In this document: piece by piece, positions 1 to 12,200 of the stretch
Position numbering within the stretch: position 1 is the stretch's first letter
Layout: the number at the start of each line of letters is the position of its first letter
Source: Prostheceraeus crozeri
Lineage: Eukaryota; Platyhelminthes; Polycladida; Euryleptidae
DNA length: 64,000 nucleotides
Assembly: GCA_907163375.1 (NCBI GenBank)
Contig: CAJQUW010011256.1
Span: 1-64,000 of the forward strand
Direction of reading: 5' to 3'
Translations under genes and position numbers: made by a program
The notes under the pieces: generated by a model
Databases searched by the model: none
What the model was told of the DNA's origin: nothing
The model's input: the letters and a program-made list of their open reading frames with translations, nothing else

Positions 1-836
1 TGATGTGTGAAGATTGGTATGAAATTTACAGGTTGCTAATTTTAAATCAATTGTAATTCGTCTCTCATCAATCTGTGAAAATTCTTTATTCCCAATTGAT
101 TAGCGAGTTTTCTTTAGATCAAATTTGTAGTTGTTTTGCGTTCCATAAAATTGTAAGAAATCAGTCAGAACCAACAGCTCTGGGAGATCAGATAACTCAG
201 TCAGATTTTCGCCATTCCTTTTTAATGAAGGAAAATCTGTATCATAAATTTTTATCAAAGATTTGTGGTGCCCAGCATGGAATTGAAGTGGTTTAGCAGT
301 GCGGCTTGTGGCCAGACCATAGCGCCATATGGGGGCTGCTTTAGTCGCTTCGTGGGGCAAAGGTCATAAAGATTCTCCTCTCTATCGTCAGAAACAGCTG
401 ACGCCACAACTAGCGTGCCGTAAAACACTGCCGCGTATGATTGACAATTTCATTCTTACTGGCGTATTCTCACTGCGTGCATTCATACTGTGAGTGTTCT
501 TAAAGAATGATATTACTGTGTCTGCAATTTTGTGTGCGTCTTCCTGCTACTGCAACAATCATTTTGTTTACCTTCAATTTGTTTTTCCTTATTCTCTGAT
601 AAGTCATTCATCATCTACACGAAGCTGTGACAAGTAATGAGTGTTCTATTTCATCGAGAATTCATCAATTTTTTGCGATAAAGTATTTCACTTATCAAGG
701 ACGAAAAAGAATATTCAAAACTCTTATTGTTAATCACGGAATTTTATTTTCAAAAGAAGACCAAAAGAAACGGAAGACAAGAGAACGAGATCTTTTATAT
801 ACTAAGAGACTATGTTTTCAGTGGACAAATAATCAG
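1..836. other. 5' flank, no gene recognised
   Basis: Short open frames occur on both strands (for example 75-296 plus), but none resembles a known family. The minus-strand frame over 100-360 has no ATG at its 5' end. I see no repeat or RNA gene here. Confidence 0.4.
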
Positions 837-1340
837 AAAAAACGGGTTTGGATGTTGGAATTTTGTTTTGTTGTTTGTGAATTGATTTGTATTGTTTGAT
901 TATGATTTGGGAAAATTTGTTGTTTTTTGAATTGTTTGTGATTTGAATTTGTTGATTTGTTGTCGTTTTATTTGTTTTTTTTGTTTGAATTTATTTTGTT
1001 TTTTTTTTTTTTTGATTGATTTTTTTGTTTTTTTTTTTTTTGAATGGTTGTTTTTGTTTTTGATTTTTTGTGTTGATTTTGAATTTGATGTTTTGTTTTG
1101 TTGAATTTTTGATTTGTTTGTTGTTTTTTTTTTGTTGTTTGATGTGTTGTTGTTTGGATTTTGATTGTATGGAATTGTTTTTGGAAAATTTGTGATTTTT
1201 GAATTTGGCATTGTTTTTTTTTGTTGTTGCATTGTTTTGTATTTTTGAATTGTTTGTATGTTTTTCGAATTTTTTGAACTTTGATTTTTGTTTTTGTACT
1301 TTTTTTTTGTTGATTTTGAAATAAGTGAGCAGGCGACTAC
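837..1340. repeat. T/G-rich low-complexity tract
   Basis: About 500 bp in which the plus strand is almost entirely T and G with scattered A, and C is very rare. Runs such as TTGTTTTTTT and TTTGATTTG recur without a fixed period. The minus strand therefore reads as a long open frame of Lys, Asn, Gln and Ser, which is a composition artefact. It may be a decayed simple repeat or a mutationally biased tract. Confidence 0.7.
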
Positions 1341-1492
1341 TATCAAAACTGTGTTTACATCCCTACATTCTCTAATTTATCAAGAAAAAGTACACCAATA
1401 ATTTTCCCTTATTCAATTGCCCTTTATTTTTTTGCCCAAGGATTTTGTGATATCCTAAAAATTATTTTGTGATCTATTTGTGTGTATTGTGA

Positions 1493-1735
1493 TGCTGTCC
1501 TTTATCACTTAGAGATGAACTTTGCCTTTCACTCGCCTATTCCTTTTGAATTACCGTTCAGCGTGGCCTAGTGAAAGAAGGTGCGTGCTCGTCTCCACCG
1601 CGGACTTCGGTTCCGATTCTAGGTCAGGCGAGTGCGGTTCGGGGAATCAAGGGTGTTGGTGTTTGTATTGGCCTTAATAGCTGTCATTCGCTTTCGTATT
1701 CATGAATTACGACAGGGACCTTTTTTGTCAATAAG
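1493..1735 (+). mobile_element. tRNA-derived SINE, copy 1
   Basis: Shares its whole length with copies at 27405-27630, 45485-45690 and 45700-45925. The tRNA-like core has an A-box-like GTGGCCTAGTG and a B box near 1609-1620 (GGTTCGATTCC in other copies, here broken by one inserted C). About 60 bp before the core (TTTGCCTTTCACTCGC) and a T-rich tail region (GTTGGTGT then GACAGG) are also shared. This is the most diverged of the four copies. No clear target-site duplication was found. Confidence 0.75.
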
Positions 1736-1740
1736 TTAAG

Positions 1741-2245
1741 TTATCTCATATTTTAAACCATGGAAAGATGGATTAAAAGGACGTTTCTAAAAATACAATT
1801 TTTTGATGATGTGATCTTGGAACGGTCATTGATTTTTGGGCAGGTTAAAAATGAACTTAATCTTCAAATTTTGGAGTTTCTTTAACTTTTTCTGATGAGG
1901 ATGATTTTTTTTGTGTCCTGGAACGGTCTTGATTTTCGAGATAAAAATTGTAATTCTCAAAATTTGATATTTTGAAAATTGGTCATTTTTAAAAACGCCT
2001 AAATTTATGAATTTTGACCCTTTTTCAGGTTTTTAAGACCTAAATCTAAATTATGTCGTTTTTAAAAATACTATTTTTTCAAAAATTATCCTTTTTAAAT
2101 GGACTTAAATTTATGAATTTATCGTCTTAAAAAACCTGTAAAAGGTGTCAAAAATTCATGAATTTATGTCGCTTTTAAAGATACTATTTTTGAATTTTAT
2201 GGTGTCTGGAACGACTAAATTTATGAATTTAGGTCTAAAACCTGA
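1741..2245. repeat. AT-rich imperfect tandem repeat region
   Basis: Phrases recur in imperfect form: TGGAACGGTC (about 1817 and 1920, degenerate at 2210), AAATTTATGAATTT (about 2005, 2107, 2218) and AAAAATACTATTTTT (about 2065 and 2180). Direct and inverted versions mix, suggesting a decayed satellite of roughly 100-bp units. No coding potential is seen. Confidence 0.45.
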
Positions 2246-4430
2246 AATAATGAATAAATTGTGAACAGTTTCCTCCTCTCGGACCCATTCCTCCCAGCAC
2301 ATCCTTGGCCACCTCCCTCACCTTCCTGCCAGAGGGGGGGGAGTCAGCCTGATGACTCAGCATTTCACATTTTGGAATTGAATTTGTCACGGGCTTACTA
2401 CTTGTGTCAGGTACGTCCGTACGTGATGAACATACTGTTCCTACGTGACGACATGTTCAATGAACTACGTTCCTAATGTTCAATGTCATTCTCATAGCTA
2501 CGTCAGACGCTTAGTCTCAGCAATGAACGTGTTATTCTAGGAAATATGTCACACTGGATTATTTATCAATAAGAACTCAAACTATGAACCGCACTATTCC
2601 TGGAAATATTTCCGAAGTAGGCCTACCTTAATTCTCGGAAATCTATATTTCCTCCTATATTATTGGTCGACAGCCGTAACTCGAAGTAATTTCGAGAGAA
2701 CATTTCTTTTGATTTTAATTCGAGGTAACAAACTATGCCTAACCTCATGGATAAGTCATCGTCAGAAAGATCATAGCAATGCTGGGTCAAACGGATCAAC
2801 AACATAGCGTACAGAGAAAACGAAAGAAGACGACCTGCAGCAAATCGACCAAAAGAAATAGTAAGACAGAAAAGGAAAATTAATATATCGAGTAGAGCGA
2901 GAGGTCAGAGAAACAGGTATCGTAAAAACGAAAGAAGTACTTCTCTGTCTTTACCGTCCACTCAGACATCTGCTTTCAGGAACAAAACTTCAGCAATGAA
3001 AGCAGTACGCAGAGCATGGAGATAAATGGAAAACGTATTACTCAAATCGCCAAAAAGAGGGAAAGAGGTAATTTCAAAGACTACTGCGGTGCATACAGTG
3101 ATTCCTGAAACAAACTATGAACTGTTCAATAGGATACCTGAATGCGCTGCGCTGGGCCTACGCTTCTTACAAAAGACTTGTCACATGGATAGCGAAAGGT
3201 GACATTCTGTGAATTGTATCTAAATAATCATTGAATGAACCAGATACCATCATAGTGCAATTTCTTAGACATACTTGATTTTAACGAAATGTTTCTTACT
3301 AAGCATGAAAGTGTATTTATTTGCACAGCATATCTGCTCAGTTTCATCGATTCATCTTTTCGAAATTATTAGGCCTATTCTACACGAAGACAAATCTTAT
3401 AATACAAGCGAAAGATGTTTTTTAACAAATAGTTCTCTCATTTTTCTGTTTCACTAAACAACATAAGTTTTTTTTTAAAGAGAAAAATTCAAGTGCGGTG
3501 GCCAGTACTAGTAATAAACAACATCATTAAAATAGCAGAGCGTCACGTACGTCACATGCAACATATTTAAAGATACAAGTACAATTGAGTTGCCATAAGC
3601 AAGAGGAACCAATAGAAACTTGTTTTCGTAGTCTCGATACAGGTACCTGTTGATCGGTTGAGTGACAAAAGTATTTTTCTGAAGGACAAATTAAAATTGA
3701 AGTGAGGTATGTGAAAACCGTGTCCTTTTTACCGTCACGTACGAACAGAGGTCTAAATCAATGTCCGCAAATAAGAAATTAACCTATGAAATTTCTTCTA
3801 CAGCAGAAGTTGCAAGTAAAGTTGTGTCACAATGCACACAAATTTGTATGAAGAAATTCGTATTTAAAGTGGTTCAAAATTTGAAATATGTTTCTGCAAA
3901 AATCACGTACGTCACGTGTAGAATCCCTCAGGCATATGCAATTGGATACACTGAGTGCAAGTCGCCACCAGTTAGAAAATGCTGAAATAATATGTTACAC
4001 TGAAATTGCTGAATTCCACTCAAAATAAGCCACGCTTCTGTCAGTCGCATCATAATGAGACACGATGAGAGACAGGCTAGTTTCATGACCACCGCTGTAA
4101 CTACGGATGATTACGGAAATGATCAGAACAAGATGGTTAAATTCCGTTTATCGAAATTGATTCCGAGAACATGTTCAGAACTCCAAGTGAAATGTGCGAA
4201 GAATGTTGTCACGGATGACTCGCACACTAAGACAAGGAGAATGAGAGACCTTCAGACAATATAGCGATTTTGCGAATGACTGTAACACAAAATTGCAATA
4301 AATTAGCGTTGAATTACTGTATATAATGATAATGTAAAAGAGATTGATCCCAAGATATTACATTTCCTATTGTTCCAATTGGGGTCCATGTGGACCCCAA
4401 AGTAGGTTTAACATGTATAAAAGTCAAGTG
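2246..4430. other. gene-free flank with a TACGTCA/TCACGTAC cluster
   Basis: No recognisable gene. The motif CACGTACGTCA or parts of it recur (about 2408-2465, 3543-3555, 3733-3742, 3903-3915). The stretch at 2815-3190 is more GC-rich and Arg/Lys-coding in one frame, but matches nothing I know. The open frames at 3761-3985 and 4055-4264 are short and unrecognised. Confidence 0.35.
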
Positions 4431-4434
4431 GGTA

Positions 4435-5680
4435 TAACCGTTAAATATGCAAAGTTTTGAATTTTTAAATACTGCTCAAATAATTTTTTGGACCACGGGA
4501 ACGTAGTCCCCGTAAAAAACTGAATCTATTCTTATAAAATTTTTCACTATATACACATACTTTTTTGAGTCGACACTCTACCTATATATCTAGTGATGAA
4601 AATTTTCCGGAAAATTTTGAATCAAAATTTTCCGTGGAAAATTATGGAAAAAATTGAAAAATTTTGGAAAATTTTGATTTTTTTCGATAGGCCTTATAAT
4701 TTGAGCGCTTCCACTGCCGAGGCAGCTACGTACCAATAAATTGGATCTAAATCTCTTAATTTCATCATTATTTCGATTAAATTGCGATCGTAGCAATGCG
4801 AGTTCTGTCCGCGGATTTTTGAACATTCCTTTCCCACCGCAGTGGATTGTGCCATTTTGTTAGCATTTTTAATTATCACACAGACACCGTTTCGGACAAC
4901 GTGAATCTTGCTTTACAATAGGGGTATATTTTCATGCAATGTGAAAGATCTGGAGCAAAAATAATGTACTTCATCTTGGAGTTTGCTAATTGTTAGCTTG
5001 AAAGTTAAGCTTTATTATGCGCGTGTTGATGAACAATGAAGTATAAGTGCACAGTCCACGCAGCATTCATGAGCGACCATATTGGAAGATATAAAGACTG
5101 TAAACTCGTGAGATATTTGGTCACTAAAGATATCTATGATGAGTAAAAGAATATCTATGATAGCCTCTAGCTTCTGGCCTATTGTCCGATATCTTCGTTG
5201 AGGATACACATCTTCCATTTCTAGTTCAGATGGTTCAGATTGTTCCAAATCGATTTCAGATCTGCCAAAATGAATTTCAGATATGATCCACATGAATCTC
5301 CAATTGAATTTAAGATCTTGTCAAGATAAAGTTGAGCTTGTGACAGATATCTGAAATTCAGCTAGAGAAATCTGAAATATATTTATTTCTGAAATTCATT
5401 TGGAAAGATCTGAAATGGACATAGAAAAGGTGCAATTGGTTTCAAAAGTTAACATACAGGGATGATGGAGAAGTGTTCGGTCTTTGAATGTTACATAGTC
5501 TTTTCAAACGACTATATAATAAGTCTCCAAAACAAAGGCAAAAACGTCAATCACCAACAAATAAATTTCAAAATTCCGGAAAATTTTTTGGAAAATTTTC
5601 CATTTGCATCACTATATATCCCTACTCCATGCTGTATACAGATACTTGTTTCAGTCGACACTCTACCTATATATCCACTA
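4435..5680 (+). repeat. dispersed repeat family (TCGACACTCTACC), copy split by a MITE
   Basis: The left part (4435-4591) shares TTTTTTGGACC and then GAGTCGACACTCTACCTA with copies at 30065-30330 (minus) and 61605-61870 (plus). The right part (5614-5680) repeats TCAGTCGACACTCTACC. The MITE at 4592-5613 interrupts it. The copies share order and spacing over about 150-260 bp, so this is a real family, but I see no coding region or clear termini. Confidence 0.6.
4592..5613. mobile_element. hAT-type MITE, AT-rich termini
   Basis: Inverted ends begin AGTGATG at 4592 and end CATCACT at 5613. Both are followed inward by AAAATTTTCC motifs. The flanks are near-identical 8-mers, ATATATCT (4584-4591) and ATATATCC (5614-5621), as expected for a hAT-length target duplication. 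The interior contains repeated ATCTGAAAT phrases (5270-5420) and no transposase. Known family rule: hAT elements duplicate 8 bp. The assignment to hAT rests on that and on the ends, not on an encoded protein. Confidence 0.65.
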
Positions 5681-5724
5681 CTCTATGTGCTCTACCTATT
5701 GTACTGACCCAAATATCCTGAACA

Positions 5725-6213
5725 TTATTTGTTCCATACATATATTAAATAAAGTCTCTTATTTCCATGTGAAGCAAAAATTTTAAGGGCTTGACCCTGC
5801 TTGACAGTGAGAAAGTGCTGGCAGCTCATCAGCGTGCCTTGTTTAGTTTCACTGGCATTATCATTTCTATGCACATATGAAAGCTCTTTGATAAATTGAC
5901 TTACAATAAATCGCGGTACTGCGAGAAACTTGTCTATGCTACATGTATATGCGTTGTATGTTTCAGTAATTTTACTCTTCATTTTATTTGTCAACATTGA
6001 CATAGATTGGTGTCGAAATAGGCGGTTGAAATGACCATTAACAAGCGCTTTTATGATTTGTAGTCTCACCAAATTAAACAAAGCAAAATGACAGATTTCT
6101 ATTGATAAACTACTCAACTGTTGTTTATATATGCAACTTATTTTGTCATTTACTTTTTTACATAATTTAATATATCGAATCTCCATATGGCTGCAGTCAG
6201 GTTTGGGAGACAT
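5725..6213 (-). CDS. unrecognised 162-codon ORF antisense to NDUFA2 exon 1
   Basis: An ATG-initiated frame of 162 codons runs from 6213 down to 5725 and overlaps NDUFA2 exon 1 on the other strand. I recognise no domain, signal peptide or membrane segment. The residue mix is plausible for a protein (Cys, His, Lys-rich), and its length is unusual for AT-rich non-coding DNA. It could be chance, an exon of a divergent gene, or part of an antisense transcript. Nothing upstream or downstream supports a gene model. Confidence 0.15.
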   Translation of the reverse strand: MSPKPDCSHMEIRYIKLCKKVNDKISCIYKQQLSSLSIEICHFALFNLVRLQIIKALVNGHFNRLFRHQSMSMLTNKMKSKITETYNAYTCSIDKFLAVPRFIVSQFIKELSYVHRNDNASETKQGTLMSCQHFLTVKQGQALKIFASHGNKRLYLIYVWNK

Positions 6214-6269
6214 CTACGTGAGCTTAGAATCCATCTTTGCCAAACGTCGCCATCAAGTGAAGGTGTCAG
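6187..6269 (+). CDS. NDUFA2: NDUFA2 exon 1 (coding part)
   Basis: Encodes the first 27 residues plus two bases of an Arg codon (AG). It starts [19 protein letters not shown], aligning with the LREIRIHLCQ of the vertebrate protein. The donor is CAG|GTTAGT. The ATG context is moderate (C at -3, G at +4). Upstream lies TTTATATATGC near 6124, which may or may not act as a TATA element. The 5' UTR is not defined. Confidence 0.95.
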
Positions 6270-9200
6270 GTTAGTGATTTATTCAATGGCGAATGAAGAT
6301 ATTTGCCTAGGATCTCCATTGACTTACGTGACATGGATGCATTCTTTAATATGAGACGAAAATATGTTTTACTTACATGATAATTTAACAATTTGGTGAT
6401 GCGCCATGCCAGGTCATGCACCGTCAGGCGTAGCCTAAATATAAACCTCAATCATTATCTTGTGCATTTAAAACTTCTGAGATTTTAATCTAAGTGAATG
6501 CATGTCGACTATAATAGAGCTTGGATAAATTAAATGCAAAGTATCAATTCATTGAACACTTTCATGCGGATGTATTGGCAGCCGCAGTTGACGGTGATTG
6601 CATTGCTTTCTTATCATGAGGAGCACTTCATCACCTTGGCTTATCTTTTTCAGTTCGACATCATTCAATTCCGCATAGATATATACAAAGGTTGGGTGTG
6701 GAAAAGTAAAAGAAACATTTGACTAGTTCCAAAAATAACAGCGATGGAAATTGCAAAGGTACATTCACGCATTAATTCAAAGCTCTACGTGGGTGTAAAT
6801 GTTTGTAAAACTTTGCATGCCATATGTTATTCTGCTGACTGGTCGTTGTTATGGGGATTACAATTCGAATCAACTTGTCTCCCATTCATCACGAAGTTGA
6901 CGGTAGGCTCACTGTTCCGTCAAGCGGCATTGTCTGAATATTGAAGGACTCACAGTATAATCGATCATGAAAATTCCGTTTTCCTACTACACCCAGTATG
7001 AAAAGCGATGATTCTATGATATTTCAGAATATTGTAATCAGAATAATGTGTGTTAGGTAGCCTAGCCAAAATTTTTAAGAAAAAGTACATGACAAAAATT
7101 CAAAGTAGGCCAATTTGATAAAGTAGAAATATCACAGAAGCAATAAATGTTCAAGAAAGAATATCTGTGACAATTCAAGAACCGAAGAAACAATGTTAGC
7201 AGCATGTCATTGTCTTTTTGTTGCTCCAGTAAAATGCAGTTATGTCGTTATATCCGCCGTCCAAAGTCACCCCATTTTCCTCATTTGGAGTTGGGTGACT
7301 ATGGTCAAGCATTTTACTATATATTTATCATTATTTCAAGAAGTGCAACAGACTCAAAACAATTCAGGTAATTCTCAAACATGCTACCGAGATTCCATAT
7401 TTTGTGATACACATGTTCAATTGCGGTACTATTTTTTTAAAGTATATTTTAGAGGGGCTTTTAAAGTAATTTATAATTAAAAAATTTATAATGTGTGAAA
7501 TCTTATTAGAATATCAAAAGCCATTTAAAAGTAGCTTGTGCATCATAATATTATATTCCACAACGATTAAACTGTTCTGTAACATTTGAAAGTAGCAACG
7601 TGGTGTTATGCACGGATTTTGATTTTGTCCAAAGTCACTCCACCATATGGGTCGTTCTGAAGAAGCTTTGAAGCTATGCAGCATGAAATGACAAGCAATT
7701 TTTTCAGGATCATCTCTTTATTAGGCAGTGAATATATCTCGATACCTTCATCAGTCGTTTTTGCTTTCGGCGAGAATGAAGAATAAATGCCGAAAATCGC
7801 CTTTTTTTTAGTTTTATATTGTGACTTTCTTAGGGTGCTGTGCCGGTATAGGTTATACCGCATACTCGGACGAGTTGAAGAATAGAATTCTGTCTGATGT
7901 TCTATCAGAAGGAATATATATTTCATTTAGGTGGTGGTATAACACGATTACATGAAATAGATGTCACACGAGACGAACATTTATTCAAGATAGGGTTTGG
8001 GGTGAGTTGGCATCGCAGCTCATGGGTAAAGCTAGAACTGGTCTTGTTTTTGAATATTACCTTGCTCTAAATATCAAATACATTTTTATGGGGTTCCTGT
8101 TTTTCATTTAAGTGCAGATCGACCAGCTATATGGCTTTCAATAGTGGTTGGTCCGATGTGTACCAATGTCAACTGAAAGGAAATAGGAAATTTTCATATC
8201 TGTTTACTTATTCATTTTTTCCATTTGAATGCGAAAAGAACACTTTTGAATGACACATGTAAGCTATTGTTATCAGATTTCGTCGTCATGGTCATTGCCG
8301 GTAGTGATGCTAACGTCCATATGATACCAAATGTGTAGTTAGACGATGTTTCAATTAAAAACTTGTAATCTGCTGCACCTATTGTTTGCTTTCGCATACT
8401 GTGTTGATTATATAAATCACAAAAAGTATCTCCCTTCCCATCGCATGTGCAGTCGAAACAATCTAAACCGTCGTCATGCCGATGGCCATGAAAGCCGCTA
8501 AACTTCGCGAAGCGCACAGTTCACATGCTTTTTCAATTACTCAAAAGTTGACAATATGCCAACTCTATCCACGCCATATGCAAACTCTCCCTAACCCTAT
8601 GCCAACTCACCCCACCTGACCACGACTATACAAATGTCAGGCATTTCGATTTTCTTGACCATTTATGAATAAGTCGTTGAGGAATCATTAAGTACTGTTG
8701 TAGTGACACTAACTGTTCACAATACTTTGCTTTCATTTATTGAGCAGTGACAGCCTTTTTACAAAAGCCAAGTCACTCCAGTCTCCTTCATAGATGTGTC
8801 GGTGGTCTTGAACGACCTTCGGGGTCGATCTGTGGCAATCTCTTCCTTGCTTCAATGCTGCGACAGCCTAGGGCAGTCTATCCCGAAGCATTGAGTTCAG
8901 AGATGATCCAAAGTTACAGAACTCAGTCAACTTGACGTCCATTACAGTTGACAGAGGACTCTTCAGAACCTTTGCAAGCGGCATAGAAGTCGGAACCTTA
9001 AACAAACTCCAGATGTTGACTTATCAGGTAAGCCTACTACTACTGCAGAAGCGTGCTCTTGGCTGATGCATGGGTTACAGATGCATTTTCGACTGAGACA
9101 GGTTCGAGAAAATCAGTTTATAAAGTGGACGCTTTAGAACCTATTGTTGTAAGCAAGTAAGTCTTCAAGGTCTATTGCGTTCCCAGATGACACTTCAGCA

Positions 9201-12200
9201 AGAGTTAATGCTGCTTCTAGTGTCTAATCCCGGTAGCGTTGCGGAGCCGATTCAGCCAAAAATTTTGGAATACCGGAACCACGCGTAGTTGACCAAATGA
9301 CCGGAGATCCTATTCATATTGAGAAAGGCAAAAAGGTAACTCCCCTTTGTTTTACGGTCGAATTTCTATTAATGTCAGTATATAAACCAAGACAGGTGCC
9401 TCGGTATCCCGCTCCTTCAAAGGTCGAAAGAACTCCATCGACCTTTGAAGACTCGGGACGACGAAGCATCTGTTTTGGTTCAAATAATAGGCGCTTATTT
9501 CGTAGCAAAACAATACATGAAAATCTCAATTAACATCGGGGAGATTTGTAAGAAGAGAAATTACACGAATAATTGAGAAGTTAGCAAAACCAGAATTAAG
9601 TTAATGTGTTGAACAATATAGCACTAGAAAAGACATTGTGTAAAGAAGCACGTGAAAGATTGATGTTAGGTACCTGTGTCTTTCTACGATTAATTGACAT
9701 ATGATGATCTGCACAAACTGTCAAAACGATCAACTTCTGAAGAAGAAAGAGACAAATCATCTGGTTCATGCCGGAAAACAGGAATTATCAACATGGTGTC
9801 ATTGGCGTATTTAATAAGTTTGACATCATCATCATTCAAAGGCTGGTATGTTGACATGTACAAAGAAGACATGTAGAGTCCAAGCAATGAGCCCTGAGGT
9901 ATGCCACTAGTAACTGGTCTACTAGAGCTGATGGTTTTGCCGAGTTTGACATGTTGACGATTACATAGAATAGTCATTAACCCAGTTAGCTAAGAAATTA
10001 CAATTAGGAAATGGCAGCTGAGAAAGAAAAGCTAACAGGACCTCATGTAGTAAACAATCTAATGCATGGCTCAAATCTAACGTCAAAATCTGGCTGCCAT
10101 GTCATTGGGTCTGACCAAAAGTCTGACAACTGCATCATGTATGGTAACCAATGCACAAATGGTCGACGAGAGCGGTCGGTAGGCAAATTGTCGAGAGTCA
10201 TAACAGTCGATAATTGGCCGTCTATAATTCCAATGTACAATTTTCTCGCACACCTTGCTGATGATAGGGAGAAGACATTGGGCGGAAAAGGTCTCTTTTA
10301 ACAGGTGTTGTCTTTGGAACAGGGCACACAAATGAAACTTTCCACATATGAGGAACTCGGCCGTTATCAAAAGACAAATTGAAAATATGTGACAATGGCT
10401 TACAAATCTCAGGAGCTGTGGCTTTTAGTAGGAAAGGGTGAACGCCGTCGCTACCTGGCGCCTTGTCTGTTTTAAGTTGACATAAATGAGAAAACACCAT
10501 ATCAATATCACAAATCGAGAAATCGTGGGGATTGGTTGTTCGATGAAAATCATACAAGCCGCTCTTTACGAAAAAACTTGAAAATAACAAATTGATAGAT
10601 TCTACGGCCTCAAATGCATCAGCGTATAAGGAAATAATTCAGCAGTCGAGATATTTGTTGTCTCTCCTCTGACATCATTTGCAACTGACCAAAGACCTTC
10701 GTAAGTCTTGCACATATTTGAGCTCCATATTTTCTTCGACTTAATGATTTCAAGTTTTACTTTTGCCTTGTAATACAGATATTACGGAAAGCTTTCATTA
10801 CGATTGGCACACCAACGTTTATTGATAAGACCGTCACTATTGGGGTTATGCAAGGCTTACTTTTTGGAGCAAGTTTGATAAATGAGATTGGTATTAATGG
10901 CAAAGCTTGATTGCTCTGTGCATACTTGGACATCTTGTTGACCATAAACTGAGGACCAGTCAGAAAAGTCAGGTGTTTTCAGGAATGCATTCAGGTGTGA
11001 ACTTCTAAAGTAAAAAAATTTTTGAACACGAACACTTCTGGAACTACATAAATTATGAACATCATTTGAAATAATAGCAATTTTATACATCTTTAGATGT
11101 GTTATTAGATGTGTTTTTAGATTAGCAATTTTAGATGTGTGGCGAATCCAAGAGATTTAGCAATCGAAGCATCAGAGCTGTTAATCAAATTTACATTACA
11201 AAAAGATTATTCCAGTGTTGCATTGCCAAAAGTTAGCACCTTCACGATGTTAACAAAATTGAACTGTTGGCAAAGGAAGGAAAGTCTCATCTGTTTAAAT
11301 CACCACAGAGAAACATCTCAGCGTTAGGATAAGAAAAAATCGAAAATATCAACAACGCATTCTCTAACTGTAGAAATATGTCTGCTTTTGCTTGTTTTAG
11401 TCCAGGTGGCGCATAAATACAGAAGAGATATGACAGTATACCAGAATCTTCAAACTTGATTAGATTGTTTTCTATACTTTAAGGTTTTGCAAAAACAATA
11501 GTGACATCAACTAGAGAAGTTGAAAATGACACGTAGATCAAAGTTTCTCCATTGCGACGCGACGTTCATTGGATAGATCGTCACTCCTATCGTTCCGAAA
11601 TATGTTGTAACCATCTATGATGAGGATATTGTTTGTTCTGTCAGATGTCAACCAGATCTCTGTAACGCAAACAAAAAATGGATGGAAAGAAGTGATTTCT
11701 TATTTTATACTGTGCATGTTTTGCGAACTGGGCTTAAAAGTGTACCTAATAATTTCGATTATTTCATCACACAAAAACCCTGTCCCCGAAGACGACAACG
11801 TCCTCCCCGTTATTTCTCCGCCGATTTAATTCTTCTCGAAGCATCTTATGGATTGCTTGTTGCATTTGTGTTCTGTCAGGATTGATGAAGACATCCCGAT
11901 ATTTTTTCGCAATATCGCAATATCGTGATCTTTTGTTCAATTCCTAGTACAGCCTGCCAGGTCAGTAAAGTCCTTGATTTTGTCATCAATCAAAGATTTT
12001 GTGTCATTTAGATTGGTTGCTGTCATAGTCGATCCAGATCTTGTTGATGGTACGTTTGGCATCACGTGGAAATAACGAATTACTAAAATTGGAAACAAGG
12101 GATCAACGCACAAGCATGACGAGATAATGACCTCGCAAAAAATCGATAATTTCCTTTACCGGTGACAAGGAGGCCCTGTACCTTATTGTCCGATCAGCTG

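Larger units (their letters stand above)
9605..11935 (-). mobile_element. non-LTR retrotransposon (CR1/L2/Jockey-like), degenerate
   Basis: Reading from 11935 down to 9605, the order is ORF1 C-terminus, then ORF2 endonuclease, then reverse transcriptase, the standard order of a two-ORF LINE. Every part is broken by stops and frameshifts, so the copy is dead. The 3' end beyond 9605 is not delimited. The RT and ORF1 sequence style points to the CR1/L2/Jockey group, but I cannot fix the clade without a tree. Confidence 0.85.

Noticed and set aside
100-360. 86-codon minus-strand frame at the left edge
   Set aside because: No ATG at its start, no recognisable domain, and close to the window edge.
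900-1346. 148-codon minus-strand open frame rich in Lys, Asn and Gln
   Set aside because: It is the complement of the T/G-rich tract. Low complexity explains both its length and composition.
1560-1640. tRNA gene
   Set aside because: A and B boxes are present, but the same sequence recurs four times with shared non-tRNA 5' and 3' parts, and no cloverleaf acceptor stem closes. It is a SINE.
7740-7790. hammerhead ribozyme on the minus strand (CTGATGA)
   Set aside because: The heptamer is present, but I cannot find a matching stem II followed by GAAA.
8212-8517. cysteine-rich 101-codon minus frame as a small secreted protein
   Set aside because: No signal peptide, and it lies wholly inside a MITE.
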